Positions 1 to 10,155 of a stretch of 64,000 nt of DNA are shown here, in pieces. Origin of the DNA: Knoxdaviesia capensis (Eukaryota > Ascomycota > Sordariomycetes > Microascales > Gondwanamycetaceae). The notes under the pieces were generated by a model that ran no database searches, was not told where the DNA came from, and saw only the letters and a list, made by a program, of their open reading frames with translations. The translations under genes were made by a program, and so were the position numbers. The first letter of the stretch is position 1; each line of letters starts with the position of its first letter. The stretch is from assembly GCA_001510575.1 (NCBI GenBank), contig LNGK01000004.1, positions 1,852,537-1,916,536 of the forward strand, given 5' to 3'.

Positions 1-242
1 GTGATGAAGTCCGGGGGCAGCTACCACACCAGGGAAAGCTGAGGCTCTTGAGCCGCTGCATGTCCATGTTAGACTGCCTGCCGCTTTATTAACACACCCA
101 ACCGACCAATGCAAGGCGTCGCATACCGAACATTTCACTTGACGCCGTTACATTCCTGTCAGCCATCAAAAGACACAAGGCGGATCGGGAGTTAATAAGC
201 TGACGTGACTATTGCTAATACGCTTTCATCTGCTCCATACAG

Positions 243-965
243 TACTCCATGTACGGCCATATTGGCCAGCTCGCCCAGGCCGAGAAGAAGGGTATTGAGG
301 CTGCCGGCGGAAGCGCTGATATCTACATGTAAGCTTCGATTTGTCCCTGCTTGATTTGGCCGGGTTGGCTGGAATGTGCAGCTGTTTGTGTCACACCATG
401 AGATGCCACCGCCCACTCGGGTTCAACCCTTATTGACTAACACCGCCGTCTCCCCTCATGCAGCCTCCCCGAGACCCTCCCCGAGGATGTCCTGACCAAG
501 ATGGGCGCTCCCGCCAAGCCCGCCGACATCCCCGTCCTTGAGTCGCCCGAGGCTCTCCTCCAGTACGACGCCCTCCTGCTGGGTATCCCCACCCGCTACG
601 GCAACTTCCCCGCGCAGTGGAAGACCTTCTGGGACCGCACCGGCGGAATCTGGGCCACCGGAGGCTACTGGGGCAAGCTGGCGGGTGTGTTCATCTCCAC
701 CGGCACCCAGGGCGGTGGCCAGGAGTCGACCGCTCTCGCCGCCATGTCGACCCTTGCCCACCACGGCATCATCTACGTGCCTCTCGGCTACGCCAAGACC
801 TTCGGCCAGCTCGCCAACCTGAACGAGGTGCACGGCGGCTCGCCGTGGGGTGCCGGTACCTTCGCCGGTGCCGACGGCTCGCGCCAGCCCACCGCCCTCG
901 AGCTTGAGGTTGCCGAGGCCCAGGGCAAGAACTTCTACGAGACCGCTGTCAAGCACTTTGGTTGA
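243..965 (+). CDS. NAD(P)H:quinone oxidoreductase, flavodoxin-like (WrbA/Pst2/Ycp4 family), 5' partial
   Basis: Two exons are visible: 243-328 and 464-965, joined by an intron with GTAAGC donor and GCAG acceptor. The first visible exon starts at the acceptor ending at 242 and encodes the phosphate-loop segment YSMYGHIGQLAQAEKKG. No starting exon is recognisable in bases 1-242, so the first ten or so residues probably lie left of the window. The second exon carries family signatures: GIPTRYGNFPAQWKTFWDRTGG, a GTQGGGQEST loop and LNEVHGGSPWGAGTFAG. Family members bind FMN and reduce quinones by two electrons, protecting against redox cycling; yeast Pst2, Rfs1 and Ycp4 associate with eisosomes at the plasma membrane. 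The stop at 963-965 is TGA followed by CTAG, and the frame stays open for 56 more codons (next entry). Family assignment is firm; the exact paralogue is not. Confidence 0.9.
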
Positions 966-1136
966 CTAGATGGCGGAGCTTCCCAGGAGCCGGCTGCCGC
1001 CGCGTCCAACGGTGCCAAAAAGCCCGAGCTTGCCGCCGCCGCCCCGGCGACGAACGGCAACGGCATTCCGCACCAGGACGAGGAGGATCCCAAGTCGGGG
1101 CCCTGCGGACTTCCCTCAAACTGTCTTGTGCTCTAA
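963..1136 (+). other. Candidate stop-codon readthrough extension with C-terminal CaaX box
   Basis: Directly after the quinone oxidoreductase stop the same frame runs 56 codons from 966 to a TAA at 1134-1136. The tail is Ala/Asn/Pro-rich, then acidic, and ends CGLPSNCLVL. The last four residues, CLVL, form a CaaX box with leucine, the class usually geranylgeranylated, and a second cysteine lies six residues upstream. The stop context is TGA CTA G, identical to the motif that drives efficient readthrough of mammalian LDHB and MDH1; readthrough isoforms are also known in fungi for some peroxisomally targeted glycolytic enzymes. I found no plausible intron that removes the TGA and keeps the frame: the nearest donor-acceptor pairs are 26 and 40 nt apart. 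A recent nonsense mutation is the main alternative. Confidence 0.6.
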
Positions 1137-1453
1137 ATGCGTCTTGTTTCCTGTTCATGCTTTCAAGGAAAAGAAAAGAAAACCATCCAGACACAGTACT
1201 GCTACTCCGTGGCTATTGGATTAAAAAAATATAAAGACCAATACCCTAATAAAAACCGATCTGCTCGAACAAAGAAGATGCGGAATGTCTTCCTTTGTGT
1301 CAGGTTCACATAGTTTACTCAATATATAATGAATGACAAGTTAAATTTCTCTATCTTCTCTAAGTGCCTGAAATAACACATGGATAGCTAAATCTAGAAT
1401 GGAGCTTTATTAATAAATTAGAGACTAATGTGGATATTAAAGAACTTGAACCC
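1137..1453. other. Intergenic AT-rich stretch left of the retroelement
   Basis: About 320 bp with no open frame of interest. It is AT-rich but keeps ordinary CpA and TpG dinucleotides, so it has not been RIP-mutated. It probably holds the 3' UTR of the quinone oxidoreductase. It ends at a telobox (AACCCTAA at 1449-1456) that overlaps the insertion site. Confidence 0.6.
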
Positions 1454-1458
1454 TAAGA
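1454..1458. repeat. Target-site duplication, left copy (TAAGA)
   Basis: The five bases before the 5' LTR, TAAGA, are repeated exactly after the 3' LTR at 8627-8631. Five base pairs is the usual duplication length for Ty1/Copia and Ty3 integrases. The copy overlaps the end of a telobox. Confidence 0.85.
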
Positions 1459-1611
1459 TGCGGCAGTATATAGCATTCTCACATGAGTACTATCACGTGC
1501 TATATCATACTTAGATTAGGTGATAAGCCTACGGTGTTTATCTAGGACTCCGCCTAGCTACATACCGCTAGTTAGATATATAGAAGAATTAATATATAAT
1601 TAGATACTATA
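1459..1611 (+). repeat. 5' LTR of the Copia element
   Basis: 153 bp, starting TGCGGCAGTATATAGCA. It aligns without gaps to the 3' LTR with 12 differences, all transitions (C/T or G/A). Ten of these put T or A in this copy. It still holds several CpA and TpG sites, unlike the interior that begins at the next base. Confidence 0.9.
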
Positions 1612-1626
1612 GTTATAAGCCTAGAT
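1612..1626 (+). other. Probable primer-binding site for a half-tRNA-iMet
   Basis: The sequence directly abutting the 5' LTR, GTTATAAGCCTAGAT, matches the complement of the initiator-tRNA anticodon arm (GTTATGAGCCC) except at two positions. Both differences are TpG-to-TpA or CpA-to-TpA changes expected of RIP. Some Copia elements are known to prime from an internally cleaved initiator tRNA rather than its 3' end. The position and the RIP-explained mismatches make this likely, not certain. Confidence 0.5.
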
Positions 1627-4084
1627 AGATTTTCTCTTATTTAAATACTCTATTCCTTCGAGATTTATATTAGTATCTAGAAACTTCCCGTTAACGATAA
1701 GTTATTAATTTTTTTTTACTTAAATATCTAACTTTTAAGTTATTTTATCTAGTTATCCTATTCTTAAATAATTACCTTATCTATACGCGATATCCTCTTA
1801 CGTCCCTAACGCTCTATAAGCTACGCCTACTATATCCTCTACGCTTCCGAAGCTCTTATCTTCCGATAAGTAATTCCCGTAGATCGATATTATAGAAGCT
1901 TAGTTAGCTTAGTATAGCGTTTAGTAATACGTTAACCCTAATAGGGACCCGAACGCGTACGCGCTAGCTATTAACCCTCCTATTACTCGAACGCGTAAGG
2001 AAGTATATAACTAAGCCGTTATTAATTATCTATACGTTAAAGTAGAGTACGCGTCTAAGCTAGTATATTACGAATTTATTTATAAGGTCGTCTATAAAGG
2101 TCTCGAGTCTAACGTTAGGCTCGCGTCTTCCTAAGTAAGCCCTAGTCTAACGTATACTATACTCCTAGATATAATACGCGTTTCGTTAACGGACCTTACG
2201 TACGCTAAGGCGTTCGATTCCCGTCCCCGGGGTATAAGCGACTATATCCTACGATATATACTCTTATACCTTCGCGAAATATATAGTTAAAACGTAACTA
2301 AAGATATATTAAGTATTTTTAATATTTATCGTACGGTCTTTACTATAACTAGAACCGTTAGCGATCTAGTTTATTAAGTTAAGTCCTAGCGAGCGGTCCG
2401 AGCGCGTCTTTACGCGCTATATCTTTAACTTATTCGAGACGGCTAGGTTATATTATAAGACCTAATCGATATTCTTAATAGTAGTATAGACCTAGAATTT
2501 AGTAAATATCTATCTAATAAATTTCCTATCTACTAAGTTAAGCCTAATTTTAGCCTTAATAATATCTCTCGTACGCTTATTATACGTCTTATAGATACTC
2601 GTATAAGCTCTAATATCGCTATAGCTATTACTAGTTAAGCGGGTAGTTAGTAGCCGTTCCTAGCTACCTCTTCTACGCTAATTAAGTGCTTCTATATCCT
2701 AGGAGCGACTTATTTCTTTAATTTTCGATATTACTTCGCTTTCTATCGTATAATAAGCGAATACGTCGTAGTAAAGACCCCTTTATATAAGCTTACTTCT
2801 ACGGTCTATCTTACTTTTAAGTAGTAGGAAGGCCTAGATATACTCTAAGCTATAAGTCGTTAACTAGAACGCCTTATCCCCGCTAAGTACTTATCCGAGC
2901 CCTCTAAGTAGTAAAGTAATTCTAAGAGAAGTAATTCCTGAGGTCGCGGTAACTACTTAACCTCGTAGAGGGCTTCTACTTCTTCTTCTTTAACGAGTAT
3001 AACGCCTACCCTACCTATTCCCTCTTCTAATACCGTACTTAACGATAAGTATTAGGCTAGAGCCGTTATTTTTTAGCCCGCGCCTAAGTAAGCTATAGTT
3101 TTATCTACTACTTATACGAGCGGTTAATCGCGTTTCTATAACTCTACTATCCTTAATAGTAGTTCTACGCTATACGTTATTAACGACGTTAATCTTCTAA
3201 CCGAAGTCGTCTACGTAAAGCCAGGTAAGGCTATCTACGTTAGTCCTAGCTCTTTTCCGATCGCGGCTTAAAGTAAGCGTATACTCGCTAGTTATTTTAA
3301 GCTTCCCTCTAGTAAAATAGCTAACTTATATTTAAATAGGGTTACTCTCGTTAAGGGTTTTTATCTTAATATAGTTAATTAAAAGATATTTCGCGTAAGC
3401 GGAATATAGTATAACGGCTTTAACGATACGCTACGTACTATTCGCTTAGGGGTACTTACCGTTATTAAGGAGCTCCCTTCTAATAGTAGTCTACTCTATA
3501 TAGAGAGAGTAGATGATATACTACTAGTAGGCGTTATCTATTATATATCGCTCGCTAATATTACTTATAATTTAGAGCCTTCGCTAGTTTATCTCTTAAG
3601 CCGATATAAGAATATAATTCCTTATAATACAACTACTACCGTTTAGTATTTACGTACCGGTTATATAAGTAAAACTACGCTTAAGTATATTCTTAAGTAG
3701 ATTAACGTTAAGCCGTCTAATAGCGTACTAAAGCTTCTAAAATATACTTCGTATACTTTATCTAGCGCTATATAGGTAATTAACTATTTACTTACTATAT
3801 ATAAGGCCGTAAGACCGTTTAAGCGCTTAAGCGTTAATTTTTTCTATCTACTTATTAACGGTAGGTATAATTAAGTATAAATCTAAGTAAACGAATTTTT
3901 AGGGTTTATAACGGTATTTCTTTAAGTATTAAAGACTATACCTAAGTCTATCTCTAATACTAAGGCGTTTATAGCGCGTATTAAGCGCTAATTCGGTATT
4001 CCTATTATCTATATTCATATAGATAATAAAGCTAGTATAGTTAATAAAGAAGGTTTTACTTAATCTTTATAGTAAACGTTCGCT

Positions 4085-4170
4085 AAAAATAATAGTATTA
4101 TCCTCGAGTACTCTCTACTACGTATTTACGAGCTTAACGGGCTCGCTAAGTAAGTAGGTTAACTTATCTT
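4085..4170 (+). pseudogene. Copia integrase core remnant
   Basis: One frame across this stretch reads a degraded form of the conserved integrase segment E-Y-S-x-x-Y-x-x-E-x-N-G-x-A-E, with stop codons where CAA/CAG or TGG codons are expected. A likely D-N-G region lies about 60-70 bp upstream, where ATAGATAAT is read. This is the C-terminal half of the DDE core of a Ty1/Copia integrase. Confidence 0.7.
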
Positions 4171-5639
4171 TAATAAATATATAAAAATACTCGCGGGTTC
4201 TTAACTACTAGGTAAACTCCTTAGCGAGACTATCTACGCTACTATATATCTATATAATATAACGCCGATTTAGCGTTACTCCTAGCGCTCGCTAAATTAG
4301 ATACTATTATCTTAGCTCGTTACCTACTATATATTATATACTTCCTCTCCCTTAGAGCGCTTTAAAGAGCGTATAGTATATCTCGTTAATAACTAACGTA
4401 ACGTCTACACGTATAGCTATAGAGCCTATCCTCTTTAAGCGCGCTAGGAACTTAGATAGGATCGCTACTAGTATAAGGCTTCCCCTTATACGTATATTAG
4501 CTATTTAGTTAGCTATATTATATATAATATCTTTCGAATCTAGATCCCCGTTCTTAATAAGGTTATTAATACGCGTAACGTCCGCTTTAATAAGCGCCTT
4601 TTCTACGATAAGATTACGCCTTAAGAAGAGTATTTACTAGCCGAAGCTCTTAAGCTCGCCCGAATTTTAGAGATCCCCGACTTCTACTCTTAAGCGGACT
4701 CCTTACCTTTCTTTAAATATATTAATAAGGGCGTCTAATACTCTAAAAGACTTCCTATACCGTTATTTAGTTAGATATCGGTTTCTTAGCTAGCCTTATC
4801 TAAGGCAGTTAACGACTAAACTACTACTTCTTAGCGTCTATCTATACTAGAAGTAAACCTCCTATCGGGATAAGGCCCGTAATACCCTTTAACGCTATAT
4901 ACGCTATACGTTATAGTTTATCCCCTAGCTTTATTTTCTATACCTTTAGGGGTATATACCTCCTCGGTTAGGAACTCTATTAAGCGTACCCCTAGCCTAG
5001 CGTCTTCTATAGGTACTATAATAATACCTTAGTTTACGTAATCTATACCTTTAGTTATTTTAAAGCTTAAATACCCTCGTATATATACTCTATTAGAATC
5101 TCCTAATATAAGACTAGTCGCCGATACTAATTACGTTAACGATATTATTACTTCGCTAGATATCGCTAGGGATTCCCTCGCTACCTAAGCGAATTCCTTA
5201 GCTACCGAGGAAAGGCCTACTAAGTCTCTAATACTCGTTCCTTTAGACTAAGCTCTTTCGGCGTTAGTAGCGGACGCGGATAAGTAGGCCTTATAGCCTA
5301 ATTAGCGCTAGTCGTTACTACTAAGTAGTTAGACCCTTTCTATTACTTTATCTACCGAGCCTCCGATACTCGTTCCTTCGGAATAAGCTCGTATAGTATT
5401 AGTAGAGAACGTACCTAAGCTCCCCGCTCGGTACTAGTTACTACCGCGAAATAGGCGTCCCCCTATTAAGTAAGTTAACTTAGTAGCTATCAAAGCTACT
5501 AAGTTACTACTTTATATAGAGGATCGCGCCTATATTTTCCTACTTAAGGAGTATAGCTTACTACCTTACTTAGACTTACGGGAGTTCTTCGAGCCGCTAT
5601 ACGCTTCCTTTACTATAGCGGCCTCTTTTAAAGTTTACT

Positions 5640-6480
5640 TTCTATATATTCGCGCCTTAGAACCTAAATCCTAACGTAGAATATTAGCTTATCTATACTA
5701 TAAAGAATTTCTTAAAGCTAGCTAATCTAAGATAACCTCGCTAGAGAGTAAAAGTATATAAGAAGTAGTCCCTTACCTAAGTAACTAACATATTATTCCG
5801 ATTAAATAGGTTTAGAAGTATAAGCTTAATAAGGACGGTAAGATTACGCGTTTTAAAGCTTAATATATAATATAAGGTAACTAGTAAGAGGCGTCCGCGT
5901 TTAATACGTATATAGCGATACTCGCTACGCGTTTACTTCGTTTATTCCTTACGCTCGCTACTCTTTTTAACTTTAAGCTTCTATAGTTTAACGTTTCTAA
6001 TACTTTTCTAAATACCTCTCTAGAGGATACCGGTTTAGAGATTTACGTTTAGTTACTAGAACCCCTCCGTAAGCGTTACCCTAGTTACGTCGCTCTCTTA
6101 AAGCGCGCCCTTTACGGCCTAAGCGAGTCCCCGATTCTTTAGTTTAATACGCTTTCTAAGGAATTTAAGTCTCTAGGCCTTATTCGCTCTACATAGGATC
6201 CCTACTAATAGATAAACTCGTATAGGATTATCTATTTCTTTATTTACGTAAACGATATCCTTATTAGTTATACTCCTAACTCTCGGGACGAATATAAAGC
6301 TATACTTAAATAGCTTTCCTTACGTTTTAATATACGTAAAGAGAAGTCTACCGCGTTCTTCTTAAGTATTTATATAATCCGTAATAAGGCGACTCGTCGC
6401 CTCTAGCTATCCTATAACGCTTATATCGAGAAAATTAGACGTCGTTTTAGTCTAGATACTAGTTAGGATCCTTACCCGTA
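5640..6480 (+). pseudogene. Copia reverse transcriptase remnant
   Basis: Near 5800-5880 a frame reads a form of the motif (K)YKLNKDGKITRFKA, typical of the N-terminal Copia reverse transcriptase. At 6245-6256 the catalytic box reads Y-V-N-D inside FIYVNDILI: the family YVDD with the first Asp codon changed GAC to AAC, itself a RIP-type transition. In-frame TAG/TAA codons replace expected Trp and Gln codons throughout. Confidence 0.8.
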
Positions 6481-6539
6481 TCCGGTATCCTACCCGCCGT
6501 ACTTTAGTAAGTCTTTATAGGCTTATACTAAACTCTTTC

Positions 6540-7020
6540 TCAAAAAGGTTAGCTCGATTCTCTATATAGCTATTACTCTACGATTAGATATCGTATTCGC
6601 GGCTTCTAACCTTACTTAGTTTACTTATAACCTAAGCCCGGAATATATAGCTACTACTAACTAAGTTATTCGATACCTATATAGTAAGCGTTTCCTCGCG
6701 ATCTATTACTCTACTACTAACTTCGTAGGGGGTAAGTTACTTACTATCGATATCCTAGTTAAGTAGCTCTATAATAAAATAAATCTCTCTATACTTATAT
6801 ATAACGATACTTTATTCGCTAACGTACTAGATACTAGATAGTCGTCTAATAGCTTTCTAGTTACTATATTCGGTAGCCCTATTATATAGAAAGCCGCTAA
6901 ATAGCTAACCGTTATTACGTTAATAACGGAAGCTAAGTTTCTAGCTTTAAACCTAATAACCCGCGAGGGTATTACTTTTCGCTACTTAATAAACTTTATC
7001 GGCGTTTATCTAATATCTCT
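6540..7020 (+). pseudogene. Copia RNase H remnant
   Basis: The stretch reads VIRYLY near 6665-6690, corresponding to the family's V-K-R-x-L-R-Y-L segment. At about 6890-6955 it reads KAAK-stop-LTVITLITEAKFLAL, a degraded form of the signature S-x-K-Q-x-T-V-A-L-S-x-T-E-A-E. It follows the reverse transcriptase as expected for Copia. Confidence 0.75.
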
Positions 7021-8473
7021 ATTAATAATAAGCTACGATAATATATAAACTATCTACTTAGTTATAGATACCTCTTCTCGAGTAAATACTCGTTTACGGT
7101 ACGTAAATATCTATAATATATAGATAAAGGAGAGGTATAGTAGAGGTAAAGGGCTCGTAAAGTACGTCTCTATATTAGAGATACTTATAGACGGGCTTAC
7201 TAAGGCTTTAAATCGATAAAAGTTTAAATATTTCTATACTCTTCTAAATTTATAGTCTATATACGAATAGGTCCGTAAGGATTAATACTAACTCTCCTAA
7301 GTTTTCCTCCTCCTTCGTCTATCTACCTCGACGTTCCTCCTTCCCTTTCTTTATACTTTTAGAATAGAATATAATCCGAGATCTCTATAAACTAACGCTT
7401 TAAGGAGTATTAGTAAGGTTCGCTAGATATAACTAGGTCCTTTAAGCTTTCGAGAGCCGCTAGTACCTCGGTACTATCCTTCCGAATATCTCGGCGCTAT
7501 AGCTCGGCCTTATAGGAGTAATCGAAGTTATACTCGTAAATAGCGAGTAGCTCTTTAACTACGTAGCTTAACGAGACTACGTTATTACGCTTAGAGTATT
7601 TACCTTATAGCTTCGTAAGGAAGGCGCGTATTAAAGGTATAACGTATATCGGGCTACTCGTTCGTAGTTAGCGTCTCTCTCTATCGATCCCGTTTCCTTT
7701 CCGCTACCTCTCTAACTTACTAAGGCTCGTATTTCTTACTAGTACTATAACGGTAGTACCGTAAAGCTCTTACTCTAGCGGGTTTTATAAAGTATACGCC
7801 GCTACTCTTATAAGCTATAGCGGACTTAATATAGCGCCTATAGGGTATATACTCCTCGACGGTATAATAACCCGTAGGAGCTATCTCCTTTTTTAGCGGC
7901 TTATACTTCGATATATTATATTCTTAAGTAGGATTTTCTATCGTAATTTATTATCTTATAAGAGTTTTTATTTAAATATCTTAATAGATAATAGGTATAG
8001 AAGAAGAGGTTAGATTCTCGGTCTATAGGTAGGAGATCGTATTTATATACTTCTTTCCCCCCCCCCTTATTCTCTCCCTTTTCTTTTCCTTTATTATTCT
8101 ATTCTAGCGGCGCGTATACCTACTAGTATACGCCCGTAGCCTACTATACGCTCTCTAAGCTTTATTCTAACTAGTCGCTATACTCCCTTCTAAGTAAATA
8201 AACTACTTAGGTATTATATAGCTATATTTTTTTTTCCTTTTATTCTTTATCTCTAATAATATTATATACTCTACTAAGTATAGATCGGACGCTTTTAGCC
8301 TAGCTATATTCTTTACCTTTATATATAGATAGCTTACTTACTTACTACTAGTATAGCTACGGTACGTCCGTACTACCTATTAAGCCTTCGTATCCCTATT
8401 TAGTTACTTATCCCTAGTACTTTAGTACTATCTTCCTATATATCTACTTCGTTACCGTACGTAGATAGGGGTA

Positions 8474-8626
8474 TGCGGCAGTATATAGCACTCTCATATA
8501 AGCACTATCACGTGCTATATCATACTTAGATTAGGTGATGAGCCTGCGGTGTTTATCTAGGACTCCGCCCAGCTACATACCGCTAGTTAGATACATAGAA
8601 GAATTAACATATAATTAGATGCCACA
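8474..8626 (+). repeat. 3' LTR of the Copia element
   Basis: 153 bp, starting TGCGGCAGTATATAGCA and ending GCCACA. It is the less mutated copy: only two of the 12 transition differences from the 5' LTR are in the RIP direction here. A short purine-rich stretch (GATAGGGG, near 8465-8472) just upstream could be the polypurine tract. Confidence 0.9.
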
Positions 8627-8631
8627 TAAGA
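8627..8631. repeat. Target-site duplication, right copy (TAAGA)
   Basis: Exact copy of the five bases at 1454-1458, directly after the CA end of the 3' LTR. It shows the element entered by integration and that both ends are original. Confidence 0.85.
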
Positions 8632-9001
8632 TAGTTACTGGCTAATCACTGTTCTATATCCCGTTGCCACAAGGAAGATCTGTAACGGCGGCTAATGGTG
8701 TGTCCCGATCTGGCTGCTTTGTTTGGTTGGCTAGTAGATACTGGTGTAAGTATGATAGATATAGGACACAGCCCAGTTGAAAGAGAATGCATAGCATACA
8801 AAGGAAGAGAGACGTATTCTTTGTTTCACCTATCTCGGTTGCATAGCCTGTCTAAGCGATACTCACAGGGGGGTCGGTATAATGCTTCCAGCTTGGCATA
8901 TATAGAACTGGGCCAGCACACACTTTTGTGCTGTCATGATGAACTGCGAGTTTTTCTTCTTCCAAACAATTCTGCTCATCTTAGATCCAGAAAATCGCAA
9001 A
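8632..9001. other. Upstream region of the membrane-protein gene
   Basis: About 370 bp between the retroelement and the next start codon. It is ordinary, non-RIP sequence. An open frame crosses it but shows no family features. It must contain the promoter and 5' UTR of the following gene, so the retroelement sits only a few hundred bp from that start. Confidence 0.5.
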
Positions 9002-10155
9002 ATGTTCGAAGCTGCAAACTGCACCGTGGCTCCGGCCGTGACCCCGAGCGATGCCGGAATCGCCGGCGCCGGCGTAAGTTCTGTTGTTGACCCCTGGCCG
9101 AGAGAAAAAAAAAGAAAAGAAAACGGGAAAAAAAAAGAGAAAAAAAAAGAAGAAAAAAGAAAAAAAAAGAAAAAAACCCGGACGAAGAACAAGATACTAA
9201 TATGCGTGTGATTCTCAACTAGGTCCTCCTCTCGTTCATCATCACCGCCGGCCTGGCCCTCATCCTCAGCGCCAGCATCGTGTTCACCGACCTCCGCCGC
9301 CGCCCGTCGGCCATCCGCCGCAAGCTGCTCAGCAGCTACTCCGACCAGCAGATCTTCGCCGGCATCGGCATCCAGAGCGTCGGGCTCGCGAAGGCCAACT
9401 CGCTGGTCCCCTACCATTTCTTCCTCGTGTGGATGCTGTCGCTGCTCAGCTCGGCCGTGCACATCGCAACGCTGCTGGCCCTGGTGCAGGACTTCCGCCG
9501 CGACTGGGTGCTGCGGTGGATGCGCCAGCTGCTGATGTTCGTCAACCTGGCCCTGTCGAGCGTGTTTGGCGTGTTCGTGCTGCGCGCCGTGCAGCTCGGC
9601 CTCGCCGACTCGACCGTGCCGATCGGCTGTGTGTGGGGGTCTTCGGCCTCCGATGCGGTGGCGGCGGCCGAGGCGGCCGGCACCGCCACGAGCCCGAACC
9701 TCGGGCTTGCGTATTTCGCTACCATCGTTGTCATTGCCGTCAACGGGCTGTCCTTTGTGTTGGGGACGTGGTACCTGCACAACCGCAGCCAGCGCTTCTA
9801 CTGCATCGTGCAGGTGGTCGGCCTGGTCGCCATGGCCGCCAGCGCCATCGCTGCAGCCGTGCGGGTGCTGACCGCGTCCCAGGCCTTTGGGTCCCCGGGC
9901 GTATCTCTTGCCGACCAAGGCGAGAAGACATGGAGTTTCGGCCAGCTCCTATCGATTTTGGTGCTGATCTTCCCGCTGGTCAGCGTCATCGAAATCGTCC
10001 GCGGAGAGATCCGCGTCCGCGAGTGTGTCCCGGACTCCGACAGCGATGCTGCAAGTGGCAACGACACACTCCCGCTTAAGACTGTCGGGACCGCCACCAA
10101 TTTCCAGCCCAACCCGTTCTGGGGATCCCAAACAAACCTGTTCCGCAAGACCTGA
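9002..10155 (+). CDS. Fungal multi-pass integral membrane protein of unknown function
   Basis: Two exons, 9002-9073 and 9223-10155, give 334 residues. The intron has a GTAAGT donor, a TACTAAT branch site and a CTAG acceptor. The start was chosen because MFEAANCTVAPAV followed by a GIAGAGV turn resembles the N-terminus of a recurrent fungal membrane family, and the exon joins in phase. Hydrophobic stretches: VLLSFIITAGLALILSASIVF right after the junction, FFLVWMLSLLSSAVHIATLL, LLMFVNLALSSVFGVFVL, YFATIVVIAVNGLSFVLG, FYCIVQVVGLVAMAASAIA and LLSILVLIFPLVSVIEIV, so six or seven membrane helices, then an acidic, Ser-rich cytoplasmic tail. No catalytic motif is visible. Known relatives are uncharacterised as far as I know. 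The intron holds a long purine tract. Confidence 0.75.
9100..9176 (+). repeat. 77-nt purine tract inside an intron
   Basis: Seventy-six of 77 bases are A or G (one C at 9124), in runs of A broken by G. It fills most of the middle of the 149-bp intron at 9074-9222, where fungal introns are usually pyrimidine-rich. Sequencing slippage or length polymorphism is likely here. Confidence 0.9.

Larger units (their letters stand above)
1459..8626 (+). mobile_element. RIP-inactivated Ty1/Copia LTR retrotransposon
   Basis: The element is 7,168 bp, bounded by two 153-bp direct LTRs starting TG and ending CA (ACTATA in the mutated left copy), with a 5-bp TAAGA target duplication. Between the LTRs almost every CpA and TpG has become TpA. 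By eye I find only about a dozen exceptions in 6.9 kb, so ATG, CAA, CAG and TGG codons are practically gone and no long frame survives. Reading through the stops, plus-strand order is integrase core (about 4.1 kb), reverse transcriptase (5.6-6.5 kb) and RNase H (6.5-7.0 kb). Integrase before reverse transcriptase is diagnostic of Copia. Flanking host DNA is not mutated. The element is dead. Confidence 0.93.

Noticed and set aside
1612..8473. Interior of the element as a centromere or AT-rich isochore
   Set aside because: Defined LTRs, target duplication and readable integrase, reverse transcriptase and RNase H remnants explain it as one element.
8695..9090. 131-codon frame before the membrane-protein gene
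   Set aside because: It ends inside the intron and overlaps the true first exon in another frame; no family features.
8863..9918. Long minus-strand frame (351 codons) over the membrane-protein gene
   Set aside because: It is antisense to the clearly spliced plus-strand gene, has low-complexity Phe/Ser content from the purine tract and shows no domain.
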